The notes below the pieces were generated by a model. It did no database searches. It worked only from the letters and a program-made list of their open reading frames with translations, and was not told the origin of the DNA. The translations under genes were made by a program, and so were the position numbers. This document shows, one piece after another, positions 1 to 6,313 of a DNA stretch of 22,776 bases (position 1 is its first letter; the number at the start of each line of letters is the position of its first letter). Source of the DNA: JAHILA01 sp035528175 (GTDB lineage: Bacteria; Patescibacteriota; Minisyncoccia; RBG-13-40-8-A); NCBI GenBank assembly GCA_035528175.1, contig DATKZC010000010.1, forward strand, positions 1-22,776, read 5' to 3'.

Positions 1-93
1 AAACTTTTCTTCTTTAGTTGATTTGGGCATAGTTTTCATATGCTCCCAGATTAGCAGAAAAGTGCAATATGTGTGTATACATTACCAGAAAGC

Positions 94-122
94 TTGACAA
101 TCGCGCTTTTGAGGAGTATAAT
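94..122 (+). promoter_or_regulatory. Consensus sigma70-type promoter
   Basis: TTGACA (94-99) and TATAAT (117-122) are both perfect hexamers separated by exactly 17 bp. The predicted start is near 129. A strong Shine-Dalgarno AGGAGGT (133-139) follows, 4 nt before the ATG at 144. This is the best-matching promoter in the window and drives the small membrane protein gene. Bases 1-93 show no feature I can support. Confidence 0.85.
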
Positions 123-143
123 ATATAGTATTAGGAGGTAGAG

Positions 144-551
144 ATGAAAAACGAAGTTTGGCATTTAATCGTTCTTTTTTTTCTAATGGGACTATTATTG
201 GGAGTGTGTGTCCGACAAAACAACGAACTGGGATTAATGGACCCGGTGCTGGTCATGTTTATCAGCATGATCATCATCATGTCCACGGGATTAATTCTCG
301 GCGCTTTCCCGAAGTTGTTCCATGTCCAGGACGACGAACAATTTTGGATTGGCATGAGCATCTTTTGCTTCTGCGTAGGCACGGTGCCAGGCCTCGCGTT
401 AACCGTAAAAAACACGGGAGTTGGAGTGCTTATGGGAATGGCCATTTTTATGTTCTTTGCAGGGAGTCTTGGTTTGGGCTTGCTTTTAAAAAAATTCATG
501 ACAGCCATAATTTCTGTGTTCAGGTTCTTTTCCACGGCAAAGGGGCGGTAA
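144..551 (+). CDS. Small hydrophobic membrane protein of unknown function
   Basis: A 135-residue protein that I do not recognise. It is almost entirely hydrophobic, with about four predicted membrane segments near residues 6-24, 33-54, 67-87 and 92-113, and a short basic tail (TAKGR). The start is fixed by AGGAGGT 4 nt upstream and by the perfect promoter before it. It is a single-gene transcription unit, closed by a strong terminator right after the stop. Its base composition looks visibly more GC-rich than the following gene, and it has a Shine-Dalgarno that most housekeeping genes here lack, so it may be an acquired gene. No catalytic motif is visible and I assign no function. Confidence 0.75.
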   Translation: MKNEVWHLIVLFFLMGLLLGVCVRQNNELGLMDPVLVMFISMIIIMSTGLILGAFPKLFHVQDDEQFWIGMSIFCFCVGTVPGLALTVKNTGVGVLMGMAIFMFFAGSLGLGLLLKKFMTAIISVFRFFSTAKGR

Positions 552-560
552 ACCCGCCCA

Positions 561-590
561 AAGGGGTGACTCTCTGCCACCCCTTTTTTT
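561..590 (+). terminator. Rho-independent terminator of the small membrane protein gene
   Basis: An 8-bp stem AAGGGGTG (561-568) / CACCCCTT (578-585) with a 9-nt loop runs into a T tract (584-590). A second GC-rich hairpin, GGGCGG (543-548) / CCGCCC (554-559), spans the stop codon just before it. Confidence 0.85.
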
Positions 591-616
591 ATTTCATTTA
601 TCTTCCAATAAAATTC

Positions 617-633
617 TGCTATAATTATCTGTA
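617..633 (+). promoter_or_regulatory. Extended -10 promoter placed directly on the start codon
   Basis: TGCTATAAT (617-625) is a perfect extended -10 element. The expected transcription start is 632 and the ATG is at 633, so the mRNA should be leaderless or carry one untranslated base. There is no Shine-Dalgarno and no good -35 hexamer at the usual distance, as is allowed for extended -10 promoters. Confidence 0.7.
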
Positions 634-2600
634 TGGATTCAGAAAATCTTAATTTGTATTTCCGTGAAATAATTTTTCAAGACCCCAAAGCCAAAAAGGA
701 TTCGGTCTGCGGGGTTTTTTCTTATGAAGCAATGAATATTGAAGATGCCCAACTGGGAAGCCTTTATTTGGTCGGCAAAATTTCCAATGTTCCAAAAAAG
801 AAATACAAAAATTCCGACTTTCTTTTAAATCTTCTGGCATCCGCGATTAAAAGAGAATTCTATTCGAATCACCAAAGAACATCTCTGGAAGCGCTGGAAT
901 CAGCATTGCAGGGCGCGAATATCTATTTGTCTGATTTTGTTAAAAGGGGGCATGACGAGTGGATCGGAAATCTGCATTTTGCCTGCCTTTGTTTTTGCCA
1001 AAACAATATTCACGTTGCCCAGACCGGAAATATGGTTGTCCAATTATCTAGAAATGGCACATTGAGTAATATCAACAAGAAATTCCAAAACCAGGAAAAA
1101 CCAGAGCCGATTAAAACCTTTTCCAACCTTGCCAGCGGAAGAATAGAGCGCGGAGACAAAATCATTATTGCCACTTATGATATTTCGGATATTTTATCCC
1201 TGCAAAAAACTAAAGAATTAGCTTCTTACTCAACAACCGACAAACTTTACCATTATATTAAAGATAATCTTTCTGTTTCTTCTCTGGTTTGTCTGCTTCT
1301 GGAAGCGAAAACTCAACCACCTCGAGAATCGGAAAAAGAAGAAATCCTTGAAACAAAGGAAATAGCAATTGAAATTGCGTTCAATTTTAAAGAAATACTT
1401 GATTCAAATGTAGAAAAAATAAATAAAATAATAAGAAACCAAATTACTTTCCCGAACAAGATAACAACCTTTGCCTTAAAACATCACCTTGTCAAATACC
1501 TTGCAGTTTTATTCCTGTTTCTTATAATTATCCTCTCCCCTTTCCTGATTGAAAAGATATCCTCTGATATCAAAATAAGGAAAATGAATCACTTTATTCA
1601 AAGGACTCAGGAAAATGTCGAGCGCAGCGAATTATCCTTGATTTATCAAAATCAATTGGAAGCCAGAGCGTTCTTAAAACAATCGGAGGAATTATTAGAA
1701 AACGCCAATTTGTTATTTAATAAACTTCCCGAGAAGGCGCGGGAGAAAATTCTTCCCGAACTGCAATTGATGCAAAGCCGATTCGATAAACAAAAAAACA
1801 GCCTGAATAATGTTATTAATATTATAGAAATAGAAAGAATCGCTGATTTGTCAAAAAACAACTACAATTTTAACCCACTGGGAATATTAAAGCTGGGAGA
1901 CATTCTTTATCTCTATGAACTGACTTCGGGGTTTATTTATAAAATTGATTTGATTGATAATTCCTCCGAGCTTATTTTTCTTTCCTCAAAGGACACTTTC
2001 AAACTTGGGACTGCCACTGACACGGAAATTCTGCTGCTTGCCAATCCGACAAGGGTTTCCACCTATAATATAAACGAGAATTATAATATCTGCCTTTTAA
2101 AGCCTAATCTTGAAAATACCCTCAATATTAAAGACATGGCTAGTTATGACGAAAATTTGTTTTTTTTAGATGTTCAAAAACTGAATATTTTTAAATATTC
2201 CCGCACGCAGGATATCCTAAATGGCGCTGAATGGATTGTTAAAGGCCCGACAGACGAATTAAAAGACGCGGTCTCTTTGGCAGTTGACGGAGACGTATTT
2301 GTGTCCAAAGAAAACGGGATGATTGTCCAATATTCACAAGGTAAAAAAATCAAGGAAATAAAGTTTGATATCAGCCCTCGATTATCGCAGGCCGGACAGA
2401 TATTCACTTCAGCAAACATGAAAAATCTGTATATTTTAGACCCTTTAAATAACCGCATAATCTCCTACAATAAAAAAGACGGCTTAATAAAACAATACGC
2501 AATATCGGAATTGACTAACCTTAGAGATCTTTGGGTTACATACGACGAAAAATCAATCTATCTGCTGAATGGACTGGAAATCTGTAAGATAGAAATTTAG
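633..2600 (+). CDS. PP2C-like domain, transmembrane segment and beta-propeller-like protein
   Basis: A 655-residue single-pass membrane protein. Residues 1-230 have the strand and helix pattern of a PPM/PP2C phosphatase fold (GNLHFACLCF near 112-121, AQTGNMVVQL near 129-138, RGDKIIIATYDISD near 173-186). The aspartates that bind metal in active PP2C enzymes are not evident, so it is probably a pseudophosphatase. A membrane helix lies at about 287-306, followed by a charged, probably coiled-coil stretch (about 315-400). The C-terminal 250 residues show recurring short strand repeats (YLYELTSGFIYKIDL, NLYILDPLNNRIISYNK), as in NHL/WD40-type propellers. With the N terminus inside, the propeller would lie outside the membrane. 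It starts on a leaderless promoter and ends at a terminator shared with rplL. The PP2C and propeller calls rest on pattern reading only. Confidence 0.7.
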   Translation: MDSENLNLYFREIIFQDPKAKKDSVCGVFSYEAMNIEDAQLGSLYLVGKISNVPKKKYKNSDFLLNLLASAIKREFYSNHQRTSLEALESALQGANIYLSDFVKRGHDEWIGNLHFACLCFCQNNIHVAQTGNMVVQLSRNGTLSNINKKFQNQEKPEPIKTFSNLASGRIERGDKIIIATYDISDILSLQKTKELASYSTTDKLYHYIKDNLSVSSLVCLLLEAKTQPPRESEKEEILETKEIAIEIAFNFKEILDSNVEKINKIIRNQITFPNKITTFALKHHLVKYLAVLFLFLIIILSPFLIEKISSDIKIRKMNHFIQRTQENVERSELSLIYQNQLEARAFLKQSEELLENANLLFNKLPEKAREKILPELQLMQSRFDKQKNSLNNVINIIEIERIADLSKNNYNFNPLGILKLGDILYLYELTSGFIYKIDLIDNSSELIFLSSKDTFKLGTATDTEILLLANPTRVSTYNINENYNICLLKPNLENTLNIKDMASYDENLFFLDVQKLNIFKYSRTQDILNGAEWIVKGPTDELKDAVSLAVDGDVFVSKENGMIVQYSQGKKIKEIKFDISPRLSQAGQIFTSANMKNLYILDPLNNRIISYNKKDGLIKQYAISELTNLRDLWVTYDEKSIYLLNGLEICKIEI

Positions 2601-2610
2601 TTTTAATTAA

Positions 2611-2645
2611 AAAACCCCGTCCGCTAGCTGGCGGACGGGGTTTTT
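2611..2645. terminator. Bidirectional terminator between convergent genes
   Basis: A perfect GC-rich stem (2611-2624 with 2631-2644, 6-nt loop) is flanked by an A run on the left and a T run on the right, so it can stop transcripts from both sides: the PP2C-like gene on plus and rplL on minus. Confidence 0.88.
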
Positions 2646-2660
2646 ATACAAGATCTTAAA

Positions 2661-3071
2661 TTATTTCAATTCTACTGTTGCCCCTGCTTCCTCAAGTTTC
2701 TTCTTTATTTCTTCTGCATCTTCTTTTTTCAAATTCTCTTTAAGTATTTTGGGAGCAGCGTCAACAATATCTTTGGATTCTTTTAATCCGAGACCAGTCA
2801 ACTCTTTTACAACCTTAATAACCTGAATCTTTTGTACGCCGGCATTTTTTAATTCGACATTAAAAGATGTTTTCTCTTCTTTCACGGCTTCGTCTATTGA
2901 TGATCCAGCCGAAATCCCGCTCTGCGGTACCATCGGCGATACGCCGAATTTTTCTTCTAGGATTTTAACCAATTCGGCCAGGTCTAACACTGACATTTTT
3001 TCAATCTCATCAACTATTTTCTTAAATTTTTCCGGCACTTTTACTTCTTTGTCTTTTTTTTCCTCAGTCAT
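2661..3071 (-). CDS. rplL: 50S ribosomal protein L7/L12
   Basis: The 136-residue stalk protein that recruits translation GTPases to the ribosome. The N-terminal dimerisation helices (about residues 18-50, KMSVLDLAELVKILEEKFGV) bind L10. A flexible hinge follows, and the C-terminal factor-binding domain (about 68-136) has the family signature VIKVVKELTGLGLKESKDIV. The length is slightly above the usual 120-125 because of a lysine- and glutamate-rich N-terminal extension. It starts 4 nt after the rplJ stop with no Shine-Dalgarno, so translation is probably coupled to rplJ. It ends at the bidirectional terminator. Confidence 0.96.
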   Translation of the reverse strand: MTEEKKDKEVKVPEKFKKIVDEIEKMSVLDLAELVKILEEKFGVSPMVPQSGISAGSSIDEAVKEEKTSFNVELKNAGVQKIQVIKVVKELTGLGLKESKDIVDAAPKILKENLKKEDAEEIKKKLEEAGATVELK

Positions 3072-3075
3072 ATTT

Positions 3076-3591
3076 TTATTTATTAATTTTTATAGCATTT
3101 AGAACGCCAACTAAGTTCCTTAAATTGCCTTCTATCGTGTTTACTAAACCATTAATTGGACCTTTAATACAGCCAACAATCTTAGCCAATAAGATTTCTT
3201 TTGAGGGAATTTTTGATAACTCTTTAATTTCAGCTACAGACAAAACCTTATCTTCAACCATCCCTCCCAGAATCTTAAAATCAGCATTTTTCCTGCTTAA
3301 TTTGGTAAGGACTTTAATTAATGATAATGGATCTTGATACCCGAAACTCACTGCCAATGCGCCGTTAAATCCGGATAAATCAATTTCTTTTTTCTCCTTT
3401 TTAAGAGCCATTTCCATTAGGGATTTCTTGGCCACTTTATATTCCGCTTCCAATTTCTTTAATTCCCTTCTAATTTTTTGAATATCTTTTACTTTAACCC
3501 CCTGGGCGTCAGTAAAAATTAAAGATTTCTGACGCTTGATTTTGTCAGCTAATTGATCAACTATTTCTTCTTTTCTTTTTCGAGTTAACAT
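3076..3591 (-). CDS. rplJ: 50S ribosomal protein L10
   Basis: A 171-residue base of the L7/L12 stalk. The N-terminal part (about 1-130) is the rRNA-binding domain, with the usual start pattern RKRKEEIVDQLADKIKRQKS, and the C-terminal helix carries the L12 dimers. The length is normal. It is the first gene of the rplJL operon. Upstream lie an L10-type leader and an overlapping terminator hairpin, so L10 very likely controls its own operon. The usual neighbours rplK and rplA are not here; rplK is 16 kb away in this window. Confidence 0.95.
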   Translation of the reverse strand: MLTRKRKEEIVDQLADKIKRQKSLIFTDAQGVKVKDIQKIRRELKKLEAEYKVAKKSLMEMALKKEKKEIDLSGFNGALAVSFGYQDPLSLIKVLTKLSRKNADFKILGGMVEDKVLSVAEIKELSKIPSKEILLAKIVGCIKGPINGLVNTIEGNLRNLVGVLNAIKINK

Positions 3592-3600
3592 AACTTTAAA

Positions 3601-3630
3601 ATAAAAAATCTGTGATTAATAACCACAGAC
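3601..3630 (-). terminator. Attenuator terminator in the rplJL leader
   Basis: On the minus strand TCTGTG (within 3630-3623) pairs with CACAGA (3614-3609), followed at once by TTTTTTAT (3608-3601). This is an intrinsic terminator lying about 10 nt before the rplJ start. Its left arm is the same segment that closes the leader stem, so the two structures exclude each other. Confidence 0.75.
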
Positions 3631-3693
3631 AAAAATGCCTTTCATTTTCCTCGGCAGGATTTATCCCGCAACTGCGAGACCTGCTGTCTGTGG
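3623..3693 (-). promoter_or_regulatory. Ribosomal protein L10 leader
   Basis: Structured 5' leader of rplJL. An 8-bp closing stem CCACAGAC (3693-3686) / GTCTGTGG (3630-3623) encloses a GCAGG/CCTGC stem with an inner CGC/GCG hairpin, followed by CCTGCCGAGG, a sequence I associate with the known L10 leader class (bound by L10 or L10-L12 through a kinked loop). A TGCC/GGCA pairing offers an alternative fold. Whether L10 binding favours the terminator or the antiterminator cannot be read from sequence. Confidence 0.72.
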
Positions 3694-3702
3694 ATATAAT
3701 AT

Positions 3703-3731
3703 AGTTTATTACAATGAAAACTAGTTGTCAA
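3703..3731 (-). promoter_or_regulatory. Probable rplJL promoter
   Basis: TTGACA (3731-3726) lies inside the last codons of the reverse transcriptase gene. At 17 bp there is TAAACT (3708-3703), four of six matches to the -10 consensus. The start would fall just before the leader stem. TATATT a few bases downstream is an alternative -10 with poor spacing. Confidence 0.55.
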
Positions 3732-4707
3732 GTATTTCAATGTTAAGTTGTTTTCTCAATCTATATGTATCACCATACCCAAGTAACCCTCTATAGGAAA
3801 TTATTGTATTTCGTTTCGGATAACCTTTTAATTTTCTGATTATTTTCCTTTTGGTCGTTGTCCTGAGTTGTCTATGATGTGGAAAATGAATCCATCCTAA
3901 AAAATCCAATCCAGATGAATAGGTTTTAATATATACCTTGTGTTCATGTAATATTAGATTGAGCTTCTTTTGCAAAAATTCGCTGATTTTCGGCAATAAA
4001 AGATTTAGATATTCCTTGATATCCGACAAAATAACAAAATCATCGGCATATCTGATATAGTGTTTTACCCTAAGCTCTTGTTTCAAATACATATCAAACT
4101 CGTGCATATACACATTAACTAAAAGTTGTGATGTCAAATTTCCAAGTGGCATACCAACGTCGGAATAAACAGAATTAAAACTTACAATAACTTCATTAAG
4201 CAACCACATGATATCCGAATCTTCAATATGTCTTTTTAATGTCTTAATAAGAATTTTATGATCAATGCTGGCGAAAAACTTCTTGATGTCGCACTTAAGC
4301 ACATAGCAAGTCCGTGAATCATTTTTTGATACCTTCCTTGCAAAATACCTAAATCTATTAAGCGCGCGGTGCGTTCCCTTGTCTTCGCGACACGAATAAG
4401 AATCATAAATAAATTTGCTGTCAAAATATTGATAAAATTCTTTATAGATAAGATGATGCAACAAACGATCACGCACTATTGCTTTATGGATGTTGCGTGG
4501 TTTGGGATCAGAGATATTAAATGCTGAATATGATCCATGTTTGTATGTATGATTAACAAGTGAACAATAAAGGTCGGCTATATTGGCAGTAAGTTCTGCC
4601 TGAAAAATCATTACATCTTTCTTGTGTTTTTTACCGCGCAAAAAATATTCCCATGCCACAAGAAGATTATCGATTTTAATTATGTCCTTATATCTATGAT
4701 TAAACAT
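3721..4707 (-). CDS. DGR-type reverse transcriptase
   Basis: A 328-residue group II-related reverse transcriptase of the diversity-generating retroelement class. It copies the TR RNA into cDNA with errors at adenines. Visible motifs: KCDIKKFFASID (about 138-149, catalytic Asp140), GMPLGNLTSQ (185-194), where DGR enzymes carry LGNxTSQ in place of the usual QGxxxSP, and the active site RYADD (219-223). There is a thumb region, but no maturase or endonuclease domain, so it is not a group II intron protein. The start MFNHRYKDII aligns with the usual N terminus of the family. Its 5' end overlaps the divergent avd start by 12 bp, which is odd. The last codons hold the rplJ -35. No clear promoter is seen; transcription may come through TR from upstream. 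Confidence 0.93.
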   Translation of the reverse strand: MFNHRYKDIIKIDNLLVAWEYFLRGKKHKKDVMIFQAELTANIADLYCSLVNHTYKHGSYSAFNISDPKPRNIHKAIVRDRLLHHLIYKEFYQYFDSKFIYDSYSCREDKGTHRALNRFRYFARKVSKNDSRTCYVLKCDIKKFFASIDHKILIKTLKRHIEDSDIMWLLNEVIVSFNSVYSDVGMPLGNLTSQLLVNVYMHEFDMYLKQELRVKHYIRYADDFVILSDIKEYLNLLLPKISEFLQKKLNLILHEHKVYIKTYSSGLDFLGWIHFPHHRQLRTTTKRKIIRKLKGYPKRNTIISYRGLLGYGDTYRLRKQLNIEILDN

Positions 4708-5061
4708 GCACTTGTATTAGTAAAAACAAAAGAGGCGTATCAATCTTGGCATAAAAACTTGGTCAACATAAACCGGCTTGACCGTTATACTATCGGAGCC
4801 AAAATTGATGACACCTTTCTATTGTTGCTTGAATTAATTTTCAGGGCTTGCTTTGCTTATGATAAATTTGAAAAACTATCATTAACATCGCAGGCCATAG
4901 GCAAAAATGACCTCTTAAAATTTCTCCTGCAAATAAGTTGGGAGCAAAAAATTCTTAGTTATACTATTTATGGCTCATTAATATTATTTCTGGATGAAAT
5001 CGGCAAAATGCTCGGCGGTTGGAAGAAAAGTTTGCAAGAAAAAACTTCCACCAATAAATAG
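4696..5061 (+). CDS. avd: DGR accessory variability determinant (Avd)
   Basis: A 121-residue helical protein of the Avd / four-helix-bundle (S23-like) family, which forms a ring that binds the RT and the TR RNA. Diagnostic segments are RYTIGAKIDDTFLLLLELI in the second helix and the C-terminal EIGKMLGGWKKS, close to the EIGrmLGGWiKs family signature. An upstream ATG at 4624 is in frame, but the segment before 4696 does not resemble the family, so I chose 4696. The gene is on the opposite strand to RT, TR and target, overlaps the RT start head-to-head, and runs convergently toward TR. In most DGRs avd is co-directional with the others, so this layout is unusual. No Shine-Dalgarno is seen. Confidence 0.85.
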   Translation: MIKHALVLVKTKEAYQSWHKNLVNINRLDRYTIGAKIDDTFLLLLELIFRACFAYDKFEKLSLTSQAIGKNDLLKFLLQISWEQKILSYTIYGSLILFLDEIGKMLGGWKKSLQEKTSTNK

Positions 5062-5078
5062 CGGAAGAAATCAAATGG

Positions 5079-5200
5079 GTCGCAGAAACAAAGCAGGCAG
5101 TTGTTGTCGTTCCAGTCATTCTCGAAATAGTCGAGGTTGAAGTTCCAGTCTCCGTCCGAGTTCCGATTCAGGTTCGGCACCCTGTGGTTGCCGTCGGCAT
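5079..5200 (-). repeat. DGR template repeat (TR)
   Basis: A 122-bp near-copy of the 3' end of the target gene, offset by exactly 480 bp. Read on the minus strand it is rich in AAC/AAT codons (the frame reads VPNLNRNSDGDWNFNLDYFE), the form that lets adenine mutagenesis reach many residues without stops. Of 19 mismatches to VR, 18 fall on TR adenines (T on the plus strand); about 33 TR adenines are available. The last 23 bp on the minus-strand 3' side (5079-5101) are identical to VR and should contain the homing start region. There is no hairpin next to TR. Confidence 0.93.
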
Positions 5201-5460
5201 GTCTGCCAAAGCAATATTACAATACGCCCTCTGTATCACTGAGAGCAACTCCGGTCACTCTTTGTATTTTATGTTGAGTCTATATACTCATTAGCGCACT
5301 GCACCGACTAATTTGATTTTTTCATAAAAGGTTGCACTCATTCATAAGGTTTACCTACCGACAGGCAGGCATGCTCGATGAATTACTCGCATATTCCTTT
5401 TACGGGAATTCGATGACGCGAAGCCTTAACCGCACGTCAAATCTAATATCTGAATACATG
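5201..5460. other. Intergenic region upstream of TR with no gene seen
   Basis: About 260 bp between TR and the terminator of the target gene. I see no credible coding sequence and no promoter I would defend for the minus-strand TR-RT transcript. There is a small dyad TGAGT (5275-5279) / ACTCA (5286-5290) around a TATATA-like core, and an imperfect GC-rich hairpin (about 5354-5369, CCTACCGACAGGCAGG). Confidence 0.5.
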
Positions 5461-5498
5461 ATATATAAAAAATGGAGCCCTTGCAAGGCAAGGGCTCC
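5461..5498 (-). terminator. Terminator of the DGR target gene
   Basis: On the minus strand a 10-bp perfect stem (5498-5489 with 5483-5474, 5-nt loop) is followed by ATTTTTTATAT (5473-5463). It lies about 57 nt past the target stop and separates the target mRNA from the TR-RT transcript. Confidence 0.85.
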
Positions 5499-5538
5499 CC
5501 AATGTTCAAAAAACCAAAGATCTGGAGATGAGCGACCA

Positions 5539-5552
5539 AGCGCCTAAGCGCT
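5539..5552. other. Hairpin/cruciform next to the DGR variable repeat
   Basis: AGCGC (5539-5543) and GCGCT (5548-5552) form a perfect 5-bp stem with a 4-nt loop, 6 bp beyond the 3' edge of VR. A short GC-rich hairpin at this place is a known requirement for efficient target recognition in studied DGRs, and it marks VR as the recipient. TR has none. Confidence 0.75.
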
Positions 5553-5555
5553 AAA

Positions 5556-6233
5556 TTAGTCGCAGAAACAAAGCAGGCAGTAGTAGGCGAGCCAGTAAGT
5601 CTCGAAAGAGCCGAGGCGGAAGAGCCAGTCTCCGTCCGAGCGCCGAGTCAGGTACGGCACCCCGTGGTGGCCGTCGGCATCTTTCCAGAGAGCCTCTTTC
5701 TTGTCGAACGACAAATACCCGTAGCCTTTGGGCAAATCTTCCCGCTTCTGTTCGAACACGAGCGAGACGCCTTGGGCACTGACTAGAATCGCGTTCTGGG
5801 TTTTGAGAAAAGCCAGACGCTCTTCGGAGGTCGTGGTTCCGTCGACAATCTGCTTGAAGACCTTGACGTGAAGCTTTTGACCAGGCTTCAACTGAACCGT
5901 GGCCTTAGAAAAGTTCTCGTCGGTAATGTCGTCGTTCCAACCATAGAACCTTTTACGGTTCTCTTTTTCGAACGAGGCCAACCGGGTACTGTGGACATAG
6001 TCGTCCGGCATCGTGATGATGCCGAGGTCTACGAACAAAGAGAACTTCTCCGGAGACGTGGGTTTTGAGACGGGTTTTCCGCCCGTCATAAACCGGTCAC
6101 GGTCATCCTTGGTAAGATTGTTAAACCATTCAAGATGGCTCAACGCCATTTGTCCGTCCCGCATCTTCTGCAGGGCATCCACCCACAAACCAGCCAATTT
6201 GGCCGCTTCTGCGCCGATGATTTCTTTCATCAT
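5556..6233 (-). CDS. DGR target protein with variable C-terminal domain
   Basis: A 225-residue protein whose last 40 residues (about 185-225) are the variable repeat. The C-terminal region (GYGYLSFD, then DGHHGVPYLTRRSDGDW and LFRLGSFE) looks like the C-type-lectin fold (FGE/sulfatase-modifying type) used by DGR targets to display variable ligand-binding residues. Compared with TR, 15 residues differ, mostly Asn changed to Tyr, Leu, Arg, Thr or His. The N-terminal part (HLEWFNNLTKDDRDRFM) is unassigned. No signal peptide or membrane segment is visible, so it may act in the cytoplasm or leave by an unknown route. AGGAGG (6243-6238) precedes two ATGs in tandem (6233, 6230), and the second has the better spacing. 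The gene looks clearly more GC-rich than its neighbours, suggesting separate ancestry. Confidence 0.88.
   Translation of the reverse strand: MMKEIIGAEAAKLAGLWVDALQKMRDGQMALSHLEWFNNLTKDDRDRFMTGGKPVSKPTSPEKFSLFVDLGIITMPDDYVHSTRLASFEKENRKRFYGWNDDITDENFSKATVQLKPGQKLHVKVFKQIVDGTTTSEERLAFLKTQNAILVSAQGVSLVFEQKREDLPKGYGYLSFDKKEALWKDADGHHGVPYLTRRSDGDWLFRLGSFETYWLAYYCLLCFCD
5559..5680 (-). repeat. DGR variable repeat (VR)
   Basis: A 122-bp recipient copy of TR at the extreme 3' end of the target gene; it ends exactly at the last sense codon before TAA. Differences to TR are scattered in codons and confined to adenines of TR, except one coding-strand G to T (VR position 5597, TR position 5117). Identity stops sharply on both sides. 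Confidence 0.93.
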
Positions 6234-6259
6234 TTTTCCTCCTTGTGATTGTAAATCGT

Positions 6260-6310
6260 ATACCTTTTAAGGTATGCTGTAAGCATACACTTAAATCTAT
6301 ATTATGTCAA
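6260..6310 (-). promoter_or_regulatory. Promoter of the DGR target gene with overlapping dyads
   Basis: TTGACA (6310-6305), a 17-bp spacer and TATGCT (6287-6282) form a good promoter right after the mltG stop. Two inverted repeats sit on it: GTATGCT (6272-6278) / AGCATAC (6282-6288), covering the -10, and ATACCTT (6260-6266) / AAGGTAT (6269-6275) in the early leader. These overlapping dyads look like operator sites for a repressor, which is inference. Confidence 0.7.
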
Positions 6311-6313
6311 TAG

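Noticed and set aside
158..652. Plus-strand open frame overlapping the first gene
   Set aside because: It is in another frame of a gene with promoter, Shine-Dalgarno and hydrophobic pattern, and runs through the terminator.
3721..4707. Retron or group II intron reverse transcriptase
   Set aside because: No msr/msd-like inverted repeats beside the gene, no maturase or endonuclease domain, and a TR/VR pair with adenine-specific differences identifies a DGR.
4968..5180. Minus-strand open frame over TR, possibly a second target gene
   Set aside because: It is the TR itself read in the target's frame and has no start or upstream domain; a template repeat is expected to be open in that frame.
5332..5547. 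Plus-strand open frame of 71 codons between TR and VR
   Set aside because: It crosses the terminator hairpin and the VR hairpin, has no family resemblance and no Shine-Dalgarno.
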